This document shows positions 19,101-27,410 of a stretch of 64,000 nt of DNA, piece by piece. Source of the DNA: Bacteroidales bacterium (GTDB taxonomy: Bacteria > Bacteroidota > Bacteroidia > Bacteroidales > Lentimicrobiaceae); the NCBI GenBank assembly GCA_016709025.1, contig JADJEQ010000025.1:1-64000 (forward strand). Reading direction: 5' to 3'. Under the pieces are notes generated by a model, which had not been told where the DNA came from, searched no databases, and worked only from the letters and a program-made list of their open reading frames with translations. The translations under genes were made by a program, and so were the position numbers. Positions within the stretch are counted from its first letter, which is position 1; each line of letters begins with the position of its first letter.

Positions 19101-20257
19101 AAACGGCCGATATCGTTCAGTGAGGTTCCGCTGCCGCTCGATATTTGTGTCCATGAAGCACCGCTATCGGTGGTTTTGATGATAAACCCGGCTCCATATC
19201 CGAAGTAACCTGTTGATCCGGAGAAGACCGGAGCTACACTGCTCAGGTAACCAGGCATCGGACCGGGAGAGGTAAAGGTTTGCAACCAGGTCAAACCTGC
19301 ATCGGAAGAATGGAATATATTTCCAAAATTATCTGAAGCGACGACGTTTTGTGTATCGGCGATTCCAAAGTTATAGATCCCTTCGGGCACAGGCTCACCC
19401 AAATCGGTCCAGGTAAGTCCGCCATCCGACGACCTGAGGATACGATCATCGTAGTCGGGGAAATCGCCGCTCCTGCCCCAGGCCAGGACTACAGAAGTTG
19501 ATAAAGGCAGGAGCTGTGACCTGCCGGATGCAGAGGTACCGGAAACCCAGCTTAGCCCCCCATCTGTAGAACGGACAAAAACATCATCTGCAATACCAAC
19601 CGCTACAGTCGCTGAAAGAAAAGCGACTGAGGAGACATTGCCGGAATATACCGGATTAAAGGAGGTTCCGCCGTCGGATGTGCTGTAAATTCCGGTGGGG
19701 GCTGCGCCGATGCCATTTAAATTATCCGAAAAGTCAAACGCGCTCATCCCATTGGGGGATTCATTCCAGCTAATGCCCCCGTCCATACTGACGTACTGGC
19801 CAAAATTTCCGGTCGCCAGACCGAAATCAGGGGTATAGAATTTCATGAAATAAGTGGACCCAAGCAAGGGAAGTTCCGTCCAGGTGGTTCCACCATCGGT
19901 GGTGCGGTAGTTTTCATTTCCATAAGCCCAGCCGTGCTGGCTGTCGAGGAAAAAAAGGCCATAGAACGGATTGAACAGGGAAAATGGAATGTCGCGTTGC
20001 ACCCAGGAAGCACCACCGTCGTTTGATTCAAAAAGGGCTCCGCTGTTGTCGAAGGAATTGTCGTCGGTGGCAATGAAGACCCGATCGGGGGTAGGTGCGC
20101 CGATACCCCTCACATCAAGATTGGTCGGGAGAGGGCTTTGGGTGTTCCATTGCGCCATGGTGGCGGATGAAACTAAAAGAAGCACCATCGAAATAACCTG
20201 AAGTTTTTGTAAGGCTGTCTTCCCGACAGCCATCATAAAATGTAATCTATTTTTCAT
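16142..20257 (-). CDS. Very large T9SS-secreted protein: BNR/Ycf48-like, PKD, FG-GAP and Fn3 domains
   Basis: I start at ATG 20257 (1371 residues), giving a normal signal peptide that ends near SSATMAQ; an upstream ATG at 20308 would add 17 unlikely residues. Domains in order: sialidase-like/Ycf48-like propeller repeats to about residue 640 (STDGGLSW, TTDGGDTW, SSDNGATW); a PKD domain (WDFGDGTVSDLQNPTHTY); about seven FG-GAP/VCBS repeats with Ca-binding DYDSDGDLDI-type loops; a fibronectin III-like domain (PLSENSARLTWLAGSDD); and a type A sorting tail (LEQNYPNPFSGVTTIQF…NGIYFYRLEAG…KMSVIK). It should be exported by T9SS and be surface-bound or released. No catalytic domain is seen; adhesion or scaffolding is likely. 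Confidence 0.93.
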   Translation of the reverse strand: MKNRLHFMMAVGKTALQKLQVISMVLLLVSSATMAQWNTQSPLPTNLDVRGIGAPTPDRVFIATDDNSFDNSGALFESNDGGASWVQRDIPFSLFNPFYGLFFLDSQHGWAYGNENYRTTDGGTTWTELPLLGSTYFMKFYTPDFGLATGNFGQYVSMDGGISWNESPNGMSAFDFSDNLNGIGAAPTGIYSTSDGGTSFNPVYSGNVSSVAFLSATVAVGIADDVFVRSTDGGLSWVSGTSASGRSQLLPLSTSVVLAWGRSGDFPDYDDRILRSSDGGLTWTDLGEPVPEGIYNFGIADTQNVVASDNFGNIFHSSDAGLTWLQTFTSPGPMPGYLSSVAPVFSGSTGYFGYGAGFIIKTTDSGASWTQISSGSGTSLNDIGRFPDGSLIAVGENGTVLSSDGTSPWINHQTFTQFQMKAVHIIDQQNLVVVDESGQVYKSADNGLTWIATLSKPDDFSTVEDIHFTDINNGWVTGQGYNNGALYRTTDGGDTWTPVPDILGAYVAVDVEGANIWAANVTGLFYRSSDNGATWNQAVLPGIPNQIRDMDFFDENTGYAVGMYGEAFRSTDGGLNWETLPTPNTFDDFTDIFLVGADEFWLSTNSNLVYYTATGGQNWAVMATGSAGFGSFGAIAANAAGDAWIVGYQGYIEHFTGPPPPPQNQPPVASFEFTATGLSIVFTDTSTDPDGFITGWSWDFGDGTVSDLQNPTHTYETANTYVVSLLVTDDDGDTGNTFRIIVVQPGPGGVFGDFTEITPPDPLFVTPQDEDFWVITTAPADYDSDGDLDIAVLGYYVVYNESVEDKLVLLRNDGPAGTDEWEFSYFEVPLADLTTGSSDLAWADADGDGDLDLALGTDAATVIYRNEAGTLVLTATALPGYWEDNSQAEFDLRSVTWADYDNDGDRDLLLPSVFDFESFSYRTALMRNDGSDGNGGFVFTEADSVFAPTSHAQSAWADFDGDQDLDLLLVNISPLTESSFIRRYRNDGNGSFFGEDILGSISVEHGEAQWGDYDGDGDLDILVAGSIRETDGSYTHMALRIYRNDNENYIPVEVIADIPGEGWFDLTAATWADYDSDGDMDILLAGNYNSGSNIEGRARIYTNTGGVFTESGNELPAPRASGDRGGTFSWLDIDGEGDLDYFIAGQYFVPGGNGLVEAQMHIYRNDTPAQNEPPLAPMGLDVTPLSENSARLTWLAGSDDHTPAGALTYNLELYRDNVQVLVPARTPEPGNVSAVTEWLLTGLESGNYTWTLSTVDAAYSGSPVSMGEFSLGEVSVAEPEQEFISGFSLEQNYPNPFSGVTTIQFRIAEEVPVSLTLYNSAGKEVAKLVNERKMTGNYEVSLDTENLTNGIYFYRLEAGRFSQSRKMSVIK

Positions 20258-20440
20258 GGTCCGGATTTTAATTTCATGCAAATAAAATACACCGGCAGAC
20301 CAGTGCAAAACAATAGTTTCTTACCTGGTATAAACAACCCCCGAACGGGAATTATTGGTGATTTACCGGATATGGTGAAATAAAATTCTTCCCTGGATGA
20401 AGTGGTATTTTTGCAGGAAGAATTCCGATAACAACTTTTA

Positions 20441-20470
20441 TTGCTGTCTTACAATGATTGTGTATCTTTC
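20441..20470 (+). promoter_or_regulatory. Bacteroidota promoter for the galactanase gene
   Basis: TTG at 20441-20443, a 19-base spacer, then TATCTTTC at 20463-20470 (one mismatch to TAnnTTTG). The start codon follows 21 bases later. Spacing is right for the Bacteroidota -33/-7 pair. Confidence 0.65.
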
Positions 20471-20491
20471 AGTCAGTAAAACTGAACAATT

Positions 20492-21931
20492 ATGAAACTC
20501 CTTTTAGCCTGCTTTGGCATCGCTGTCAGCCTTCTTTCAGCCTGCAACAGCACACAAACACCGGAAAAGAGTTCCGATCTTTCTGCTCTCTATCGTAAAT
20601 CCACCGGGAAACCTGAAACCATGGTGCTTGCCTGTTACAAAACAACACTTATAGCCAGTGGAACAGATGAAACGAGGCTGAGGGTCTGCGTGGCGGACAG
20701 CACCGATATGGAACTGATGGATGCTGTGCTTCCATTCCGGATTTCTGTAAACGGGGATGCCTCTCTGTTGAATGCCGACCGCAGCACCCCGAAGCTGGTA
20801 AGTGAAACCGATTCCGTCACCATTTGGCAATCCACCCTCGAAAACGGGGTAATGGAGTTTATCCTTTCAGCGGGGACAACACCCGGGAAATTCAAAGTGG
20901 AAGTCAGCGCCGAAGGCGTGTGGCCGGCATCGCATGAGATACATCTTATCCCTTCATCGGTGAAATTGATGAAACCTCAGGCGAATCAGCTCATTCCGGC
21001 GAAGACAGCCATTCCGAAAATGATCGGGGCCGATATCTCCTTCCTGCCCCAGCTCGAAGCTGAAGGAAAGATATTCCGGGACGGGGGTGTTGAAAAGGAT
21101 GCCATAGAGATACTGAAAAGCCATGGGTTCAATTACATCCGCCTGCGCATCTTTGTGAACCCGGAACTTGAAAAAGGTTACTCACCGGGAAAGGGTTATT
21201 GCGGTCTGGAGGGCACGCTGGCAATGGCCCGACGTATAAAAGATGCCGGGATGAACTTCCTGCTTGATTTTCATTACAGCGACTACTGGGCCGATCCACA
21301 GCAACAGTTCAAGCCGGCTGCGTGGGAAGGTCAGGACTTTAAAACACTGCAGGCCAGCCTGAAGGAATACACCAAAGCCACTCTCCTCAGCCTGAAGGAA
21401 CAGGGCACCCTGCCGCAGATGGTGCAGGTAGGCAATGAGATCAACCATGGAATGGTATGGCCCGAAGGTCACATCAGCAATCCCGATAACCTTGCAGCCC
21501 TGCTCAGAGCGGGCGTTGAAGCCTGCCGTGAAGTTGATCCCGAAATTACAGTAATGATGCACCTTGCGCTCGGTGGTCAGCAGGAAGAGGCCTTGTTCTG
21601 GTTCGATAATATGATTGCCCGGGGCGTGGAATTCGACGTCATCGGACTCTCTTATTATCCCCGCTGGCACGGCACCCTGGATGATCTGAATACCACCATG
21701 ATCTACCTGGCAGAGCGTTACCAAAAGGATATCAATGTGGCTGAGTACAGCGCTTTTAAACAGGAGATCAACGACATGGTTTTCAACCTTCCCGACGAAC
21801 GGGGTAATGGCACCTGCATCTGGGAGCCCCTGAATACCTGGAGACGGCTGTTTGATCAGCAGGACAATGCCCTGGAAGAGATCGGGATTTATGATAAAGT
21901 GGCTGAAAAATATCTGAAGGTAAAGGAATAA
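20492..21931 (+). CDS. GH53 arabinogalactan endo-beta-1,4-galactanase, lipoprotein
   Basis: The 479-residue protein has a lipoprotein signal (LLACFGIAVSLLSAC). An N-terminal beta-sandwich-like region of about 150 residues precedes the GH53 catalytic domain, which starts near residue 170 (IGADISFLPQLEAEGKIFRDGG). Visible family motifs are YIRLRIFVNP, NFLLDFHYSDYWADP and VQVGNEINHGMVWP, whose Glu near 316 is the acid/base. IGLSYYPRWHG and INVAEYSAF, whose Glu near 417 is the nucleophile, complete the set. It should cleave beta-1,4-galactan side chains of pectin at the cell surface. No SusC/SusD pair or other pectin enzymes adjoin, so it is not in a complete utilisation locus. Confidence 0.95.
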   Translation: MKLLLACFGIAVSLLSACNSTQTPEKSSDLSALYRKSTGKPETMVLACYKTTLIASGTDETRLRVCVADSTDMELMDAVLPFRISVNGDASLLNADRSTPKLVSETDSVTIWQSTLENGVMEFILSAGTTPGKFKVEVSAEGVWPASHEIHLIPSSVKLMKPQANQLIPAKTAIPKMIGADISFLPQLEAEGKIFRDGGVEKDAIEILKSHGFNYIRLRIFVNPELEKGYSPGKGYCGLEGTLAMARRIKDAGMNFLLDFHYSDYWADPQQQFKPAAWEGQDFKTLQASLKEYTKATLLSLKEQGTLPQMVQVGNEINHGMVWPEGHISNPDNLAALLRAGVEACREVDPEITVMMHLALGGQQEEALFWFDNMIARGVEFDVIGLSYYPRWHGTLDDLNTTMIYLAERYQKDINVAEYSAFKQEINDMVFNLPDERGNGTCIWEPLNTWRRLFDQQDNALEEIGIYDKVAEKYLKVKE

Positions 21932-22030
21932 GGCTTCGTCTATCAAGATGGTGAACAGACCCGGCATCCATGTTTTCACTTTTCCCTCTTAACTCTCCAA
22001 TATCCACTTCACATTTCATTCTTCTGTTAA

Positions 22031-22063
22031 AACCTAACAGGTTAGAAGAAAACCTGTTAGGTT
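22031..22063. repeat. Palindromic repeat, second copy of AACCTAACAGGTT
   Basis: The same 13-base arms as at 14068 with loop AGAAGAA shifted by one base. Flanks are also shared: TTCACATTTCATTCTTCT on the left and TATTTTCAT on the right, so the repeated unit is longer than the palindrome. Confidence 0.9.
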
Positions 22064-22164
22064 TATTTTCATTTCGAAACTCTAGCTACTCAAATTCTCG
22101 CCACATTTTTCACTCTTCACTCTCAACTCTTCAATATCCACTTCACATTTCATTCTTCTTTTTA

Positions 22165-22222
22165 AACCTAACAGGCTGGACTTCGACAAGGGCTCAGGCA
22201 CCAGAAGAAAACCTGTTAGGTT
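22165..22222. repeat. Palindromic repeat, third copy, interrupted by a second repeat in its loop
   Basis: The arms AACCTAACAGGCT and AACCTGTTAGGTT are separated by 32 bases instead of 7. The extra 25 bases include CTTCGACAAGGGCTCAGGCA, a phrase resembling a short repeat found in many bacterial genomes. The whole 21932-22281 spacer consists of these elements and TCACTCTTCACT-type tracts; no gene is seen. Confidence 0.85.
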
Positions 22223-22281
22223 TATTTTCATCTCTCACTCTTTTCACTCTTCACTTTTCACTCTTTCACTCTTCACTCTCC

Positions 22282-25200
22282 TCACTCCCAGTTTGGCAGC
22301 CTCCCCGGTGTATACGGTACCCCGGCTTTCTCCATTTCAGCTTCGATTGCCGGTACATCCGTTTCGCTGATCTGCTTCAGCTGTGTGTAGAGCGGAGGAA
22401 ACTCATCGCGGATGATTTCATAGGAACGGCGATGTGTGCTGGTTGGAGCAGAAGTGCTGCCATAGAATGCATAGATAATATTTCCCAGCCTTTCGTTGAT
22501 CGAAACCTGAGCGGGTGGATTTTCCTCGCGGCTGGCTTTCGGATCTTTGCCGTTGAAGGCAAAAAGGATTTCGTCAACCTTCAGCTTGAGAGCGTAGATA
22601 AGGCCTTCGAGCTCGGGCGATGCGCCGGGTGTCTGATGAACTGCCTGCTGCATGGTGACCAGTTTTTCAAGAAGTTCTTCGGCAAAATTGTCGGTGCCCT
22701 GCACCTTGCGGATAAGTTCGGCCACCTGTTGCTGGAAGGCAACAAGTGCTGCACGGTCTCCGGCAGGCAGGGTGGTGTTGTTCAGCACGACTGCATTAAA
22801 AGGCACCTGTCCGGCCAGTTCTTTTACCTCACCACCAGCAAACATACTCATGGCAACCTTATATTTGCCAGGCATGACAAACAACCCGGAATTTCCTTCC
22901 CTGAAGGGATCAAATTTATCGCCGGGAGTTCTTACCGGGGATGTACCCATATAACGAAGATCCCAAACAATTCGGTTTAGTCCTTTGGAAGGTTTGCTGT
23001 ATAGCCTGCGAACATTGCTTCCTGCTTCATCAGTAATGGTAAAAATAAGATAAGGGGCAATTTCGTTTTCCTCTGCCCGTAATTCCGCTTCGGTTGGTTG
23101 AGGTATTTTCTCTCCTTTCTTGAAAAGCTCCTTTTCCTTCTCCTGACGTTGTTCGCGAAGGGTCTTCGGAACCTCTTTCAGCCACCATGAAAATGTAGCA
23201 CCGAAATCAGGGTTTTTTGCGGCGTAATAGGAAGATCCCTGGCCATACTTTCCTCCGGTTTCAACAAACATCAGCGCATCCTTGATGTCGAACAGGTGGG
23301 CCGGGCTATCCAAAATCGCTTTGCTGATGGTTCGGAGTGGGGAATAATTCTCCAGAATGTAGAACCCACGCCCAAATGTGGCAAGTACCAGGTCGTTTTC
23401 GCGTTGTTGAATAACAATGTCCCTCACTGCAATCGTTGGCAGGCCATTTTTTAATTGTGTCCACTGCCCGCCGCCGTCGATGCTGAAGAATGCACCGAAT
23501 TCAGTTCCGACAAAAAGCAGGTCCGGATTTACATGGTCCTGAACGATGGTATGCACCGTTCCGTTTTCCGGAAGGTTGGAAGCGATCGAAACCCAGGTTT
23601 TTCCTTTATCGGAACTTTTGAGCAGGTAGGGTTTGAAGTCGTCGCGCTTGATGTTGTCGAAAGCAGCAAAAACCACATTTTCATCGAAACGTGAAGCAAG
23701 AATATCCGAAACAAAGGTGTATTCCGGTACTCCCGGAAATTTTCCGGCCCTGCTCCAGGTTTTCGCGTCTTCGCTGATCTGTATCAATCCATCGTCGGTT
23801 CCGGCATACAGCAGGTTTTCCTTAACCGGTGATTCATCGAGTGAAACGATCAGTCCGAACAGGGAAGTGGAAACATCCTTGGCTACGGCATCTATGCTCC
23901 AGTATTTATCCATTACCGGCCAGTTGTTGCGGTCGGTTCCTGTGGTAAGGTCTTCAGAAATCACCTGCCAGGTATTTCCGCGGTCATCGCTGCGGAAGAC
24001 CTTGTTGGCTGCCACATACAGACGTGTATTTGCATGAGGGCTGATGAAGAGCGGGGTATTCCAGTACCATTTGTAGGTATCTTCCCCTTTGCGTGGCTCA
24101 GGCCGGATATCTATGGCCTCGCCGCTTTTGCGGTCGTAGCGGACCATATTCCCGTACTGGGCTTCGGCATAAACAATGTTGGGATCAACCGGATCAACAG
24201 CCGTCCAGAAACCATCACCCCCATTGGTCACAAACCATTCATCGTTTACCACGCCATAATCACTGGTATTGCGCGAAGGACCACCCATACTGCTGTTGTC
24301 CTGGGTGCCACCGTATACATAATAAAATGGCTCGCTGTTGTCAACATTCACCCGGTAAAACTGGGTAACCGGCAGGTTGTTCTTGAAATGGAAATCATTT
24401 CCGCCATCCCAGGTTTCATAAATACCCCCGTCGCCGCCGATCAGGTAATGCTTCGTGTTGGCCGGGTCTATCCACATCGCATGGTCATCCACGTGACGAT
24501 GTTTGGTACTCACGTTCTTCCAGGTTTTTCCACCATCTTCGGTAAACTGTGAAAAAGTCTCCACTGAATATACCTTATCAATATCCTTAGGGTCGCAGTA
24601 TATCTCATTGTAATACTGGCCCTGTGCAGTATGCCCGCTCATTTTTGACCAGGAGGCTCCGCGGTCGGTTGTCCGGAAGAACCCTCCGGATTCGCCGGCG
24701 GCTTCTATAATCGCAAAAACATAGTCGGGATTCACCGGGGAGATGGCTATACCGATGCCGCCCATGTCACCTCCGGGGAGTCCAGAGGTGAGTTTCTCCC
24801 AGTTTGCCCCGGCATCGGTCGATTTCCAGATGCCGGATTCGGGTCCGCCACCTATTTTTGAAAAGACATGCCGGCGGCGTTGTTCTGAGGTTGCATAAAG
24901 CACATCGGGGTTGCGGGGATCAATGATCACATTATTTACCCCTGTGTTTTCGCTGATGTTCAGCACCTTATTCCAGGCTTTACCACCATCGGTGGTTTTA
25001 TAGAGTCCGCGTTCTCCGCCAGGTCCCCAGACCGAACCTTCAGCAGCCACATACACCACGCTGGTATTACGAGGGTCGATGGCAATCATCCCGATCTGCC
25101 TGGAATTTTTCAACCCCATATTCTTCCAGCTCTTTCCACCGTCGGTTGATTTATAAATTCCATCACCATAACCGAGCGCACGCTGGTGGTTGTTTTCGCC

Positions 25201-25635
25201 TGTGCCCGCCCAGATTACATTCGGATTTTCAGGATCAAGTTTGAGGCATCCGATGGAATAGGCACCATAATTGTCAAAAACCGGTTCCCATGTGGTACCT
25301 GCATTGGTGGTTTTCCAGATATGCCCGGAAGCAACGGCAACGAAGTATTCAGCGTTATTTCCGGGGTTTACTGCAAAATCGGCTATTCTGCCTGAACAAT
25401 AAGCGGGTCCGATCGACCGGAACTTAAGGCCACCGAAGTCCCCGGATTTGATGGTATCCTTCATGGTTGACTGCGGCTTTTTCTGAGCCTGCAGGTTGAA
25501 TGGAAGTGCGATTATCAAACTTATGAAAATCAACGCAAAAAATCTGCGCAGGGGCACGATTATTGCTATAAATTCGCGGTTTGAAAATGAGGGTTTTTTA
25601 GCCCCTGTTTCAGGGCCGGATCCGGTTTGGTTCAT
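22282..25635 (-). CDS. Sortilin/VPS10-like beta-propeller protein ('glycosyl hydrolase'-annotated family)
   Basis: The 1117-residue protein has a hydrophobic export segment at about residues 30-50 (FFALIFISLIIALPFNLQAQ). About fifteen BNR-type repeats follow (IWKTTNAGTTWEPVF, IYKSTDGGKSWKNMG, LYKTTDGGKAWNKVL, FRTTDRGASWSKM), which should form one or two propellers through about residue 760. A C-terminal helical and beta domain of about 350 residues includes AELRAEENEIAPYLIFTITDEAG and RIVWDLRYMGTSPVRTPG. The family is commonly labelled VPS10-domain or glycosyl hydrolase, but no enzyme activity can be read here. Located in the cell envelope. The last codons (RLPNWE) run up to a repeat-rich spacer. 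Confidence 0.85.
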   Translation of the reverse strand: MNQTGSGPETGAKKPSFSNREFIAIIVPLRRFFALIFISLIIALPFNLQAQKKPQSTMKDTIKSGDFGGLKFRSIGPAYCSGRIADFAVNPGNNAEYFVAVASGHIWKTTNAGTTWEPVFDNYGAYSIGCLKLDPENPNVIWAGTGENNHQRALGYGDGIYKSTDGGKSWKNMGLKNSRQIGMIAIDPRNTSVVYVAAEGSVWGPGGERGLYKTTDGGKAWNKVLNISENTGVNNVIIDPRNPDVLYATSEQRRRHVFSKIGGGPESGIWKSTDAGANWEKLTSGLPGGDMGGIGIAISPVNPDYVFAIIEAAGESGGFFRTTDRGASWSKMSGHTAQGQYYNEIYCDPKDIDKVYSVETFSQFTEDGGKTWKNVSTKHRHVDDHAMWIDPANTKHYLIGGDGGIYETWDGGNDFHFKNNLPVTQFYRVNVDNSEPFYYVYGGTQDNSSMGGPSRNTSDYGVVNDEWFVTNGGDGFWTAVDPVDPNIVYAEAQYGNMVRYDRKSGEAIDIRPEPRKGEDTYKWYWNTPLFISPHANTRLYVAANKVFRSDDRGNTWQVISEDLTTGTDRNNWPVMDKYWSIDAVAKDVSTSLFGLIVSLDESPVKENLLYAGTDDGLIQISEDAKTWSRAGKFPGVPEYTFVSDILASRFDENVVFAAFDNIKRDDFKPYLLKSSDKGKTWVSIASNLPENGTVHTIVQDHVNPDLLFVGTEFGAFFSIDGGGQWTQLKNGLPTIAVRDIVIQQRENDLVLATFGRGFYILENYSPLRTISKAILDSPAHLFDIKDALMFVETGGKYGQGSSYYAAKNPDFGATFSWWLKEVPKTLREQRQEKEKELFKKGEKIPQPTEAELRAEENEIAPYLIFTITDEAGSNVRRLYSKPSKGLNRIVWDLRYMGTSPVRTPGDKFDPFREGNSGLFVMPGKYKVAMSMFAGGEVKELAGQVPFNAVVLNNTTLPAGDRAALVAFQQQVAELIRKVQGTDNFAEELLEKLVTMQQAVHQTPGASPELEGLIYALKLKVDEILFAFNGKDPKASREENPPAQVSINERLGNIIYAFYGSTSAPTSTHRRSYEIIRDEFPPLYTQLKQISETDVPAIEAEMEKAGVPYTPGRLPNWE

Positions 25636-25774
25636 AGGTGGTTAGGTTTAGGGATTAATGAATTATGAATAAATCCCTTTGGTGCTCAAGGCCAAAATTA
25701 ATATAAAACCTGAATGATTCACCTCAAATCAGATAAGAATAATAACAAATTCAGCATCATTAAAACAATATAAA

Positions 25775-26737
25775 ATGAAATCGATTATCCTTGTGGCGCT
25801 TACCGTTTTGTTTTCCATTTCTTTAACTTCAGGTCAAACGACGGGCAGAAATTCAGTTATGGCATCTGAAGAGATTAAAACCAACCATTTACTGAACGAA
25901 AATAATGGAAACAGAAGTACTGAATGCGATACCCTGCGTTATCCCCTCTCCGGAGAAATCATCTATTATTTCATGCTTCCTCCCGGGGTCGGATATATTA
26001 CCGGGAATAACAGTTACCTCGATAAAGCCAAAGCCGAGTATTTTACCAGTTTTGAAGCAGGAACCAACATTTCAGGGATGATCGCCGAATTTGTGGTCGC
26101 AAAAAACGTAAACAATCCCCAGATTACTTTCGCCATCTGGAACAATACCGGCGCAGACGGTAAACCTGGAGCAATCGTCGCTTCAACCACCAAACCACTG
26201 TCATCCATTGTAACTGACGTTAACAACGACCAAATTACTACTGTTACTTTCGATCAGCCCTTTACGGTGACGGGTCCGTTTTATGCCGGTGTATTTCTTC
26301 CAACCCAGACAGGTGATACCCTGGCCCTCTGGTGCCGTAAACATGTAAGCGGATACAACGGAACAGCCTGGGAACAATGGAGTAACAATGCATGGTACCC
26401 ATTCAACCACCCCGATTCCTGGGGTACCGATATGCAGACGAGCATGACCATTCACCCGATTACCTGTAAAACGGTTGGGATTGGTGAGCAGTCAGATCCT
26501 GAAGCTTCCGTTCATCCCAACCCTGCAACCGGCGTAGTAAACATAACTACCTGGAAAAGTACAGAAAAAATCAGGCTGGATATCCTCACGATGACCGGTG
26601 GCAGTGCTTATTCACGCTCTTTCCCCGGCGCCATCACCAATTACAACATCGACCTCAGTCTTTTACCCAAAGGCATTTATATGCTTCGTCTGAGCGACGG
26701 TAAACGGCAGCACAGCCAGAAGCTTATTATGGAATAG
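25775..26737 (+). CDS. T9SS cargo protein with type A sorting domain, 320 aa
   Basis: A signal peptide (MKSIILVALTVLFSISLTSGQ) is followed by a about 210-residue beta-rich central region with no family I recognise (FAIWNNTGADGKPGAIVAS, FDQPFTVTGPFYAGVFLP, a fold often seen in jelly-roll-like secreted proteins). A type A sorting tail follows (SVHPNPATGVVNITT… LPKGIYMLRLSDGKRQHSQKLIME). It should cross the outer membrane by T9SS. It is divergent from the propeller gene, and the 139-base gap between them must hold both promoters. Confidence 0.85.
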   Translation: MKSIILVALTVLFSISLTSGQTTGRNSVMASEEIKTNHLLNENNGNRSTECDTLRYPLSGEIIYYFMLPPGVGYITGNNSYLDKAKAEYFTSFEAGTNISGMIAEFVVAKNVNNPQITFAIWNNTGADGKPGAIVASTTKPLSSIVTDVNNDQITTVTFDQPFTVTGPFYAGVFLPTQTGDTLALWCRKHVSGYNGTAWEQWSNNAWYPFNHPDSWGTDMQTSMTIHPITCKTVGIGEQSDPEASVHPNPATGVVNITTWKSTEKIRLDILTMTGGSAYSRSFPGAITNYNIDLSLLPKGIYMLRLSDGKRQHSQKLIME

Positions 26738-26743
26738 GGGCTC

Positions 26744-26830
26744 AGGGTTCAGGAGTTTCAGGGTTTCAGGGTTTCAGGATTTCAGGGTTTCAGGATTTCA
26801 GAATTACAGAGTTTCAGGATTACAGAATTT
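26744..26830. repeat. Low-complexity tract of TTTCAGG phrases
   Basis: About ten imperfect copies of GGTTTCAGG / GGATTTCAG / GAATTACAG with a period of 9-10 bases, directly after the T9SS cargo stop codon. Non-coding. Confidence 0.8.
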
Positions 26831-26923
26831 AAAAAGTCCGATGATACAGCCCCAAAACCCCGAAATAACGGGATTGGGATTTAGAAATTGGAAATTAGAT
26901 ATTCGATATTACCCCCCTCTCTC

Positions 26924-26954
26924 TTGATTTTTGCATACCATAATCGTATCTTTG
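26924..26954 (+). promoter_or_regulatory. Bacteroidota promoter for the universal stress protein gene
   Basis: TTG at 26924-26926, a 20-base spacer and a perfect TATCTTTG at 26947-26954. The ATG follows 21 bases later. Confidence 0.8.
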
Positions 26955-26975
26955 TGATTATGACATTTTTTCAAA

Positions 26976-27410
26976 ATGAAAAAGATACTGGTTCCGGTTG
27001 ATTTTTCCGACTTATCGACCGATGTTATTGAAAAAGCAGGGATACTGGCAAAAGCCTTTCACAGCGAGGTCTACATACTCCATATTGCCATGCCTGGTTC
27101 ATATCTTTATGAAGAAAATCTGACCGGGAATATCAATACAAACCCTGGGCTGGAGGAAATGATCAGGGAAGACCACGATCTGAAGGCCATGGTGCATTAT
27201 CTCCTGGAGCAGGGTATCAACGCAAGGTCGGCGCTGATTCATGGCCCTGTGATCAATACAATCCTGGATGAAGCGGAGAAATTCGGAGCCGATTTGATCG
27301 TTGTAGGTTCACAAAGTCATGGATTTCTTTACCGCACCTTTATCGGAAGTGTCAGCGATGGCATTATGAGCAACAGTCCCTGTCCGGTGCTGATTGTACC
27401 GCAGCCTTAA
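26976..27410 (+). CDS. Universal stress protein (UspA family)
   Basis: The 144-residue single-domain protein matches the family length. The start KKILVPVDFSDLS and the end CPVLIVPQP are typical, and the ATP-binding loop VVGSQSHGFLYRTFIGSVSDGIM keeps the G-x2-G…G-S spacing loosely, with SQSHG in place of SRGRG. It is probably a cytoplasmic nucleotide-binding stress protein; targets unknown. It is monocistronic behind its own promoter. Its stop overlaps the convergent radical SAM gene stop by 4 bases. Confidence 0.92.
   Translation: MKKILVPVDFSDLSTDVIEKAGILAKAFHSEVYILHIAMPGSYLYEENLTGNINTNPGLEEMIREDHDLKAMVHYLLEQGINARSALIHGPVINTILDEAEKFGADLIVVGSQSHGFLYRTFIGSVSDGIMSNSPCPVLIVPQP

Noticed and set aside
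16142..20257. Sialidase activity for the giant T9SS protein
   Set aside because: The BNR-like repeats are of the Ycf48/photosynthesis-stability type, with no Arg triad or Asp-box arrangement that would prove a sialidase active site.
20492..26737. Polysaccharide utilisation locus around the galactanase
   Set aside because: No SusC/SusD pair, no regulator and no other carbohydrate enzyme is next to it; the neighbouring proteins are propeller and T9SS cargo proteins of unrelated type.
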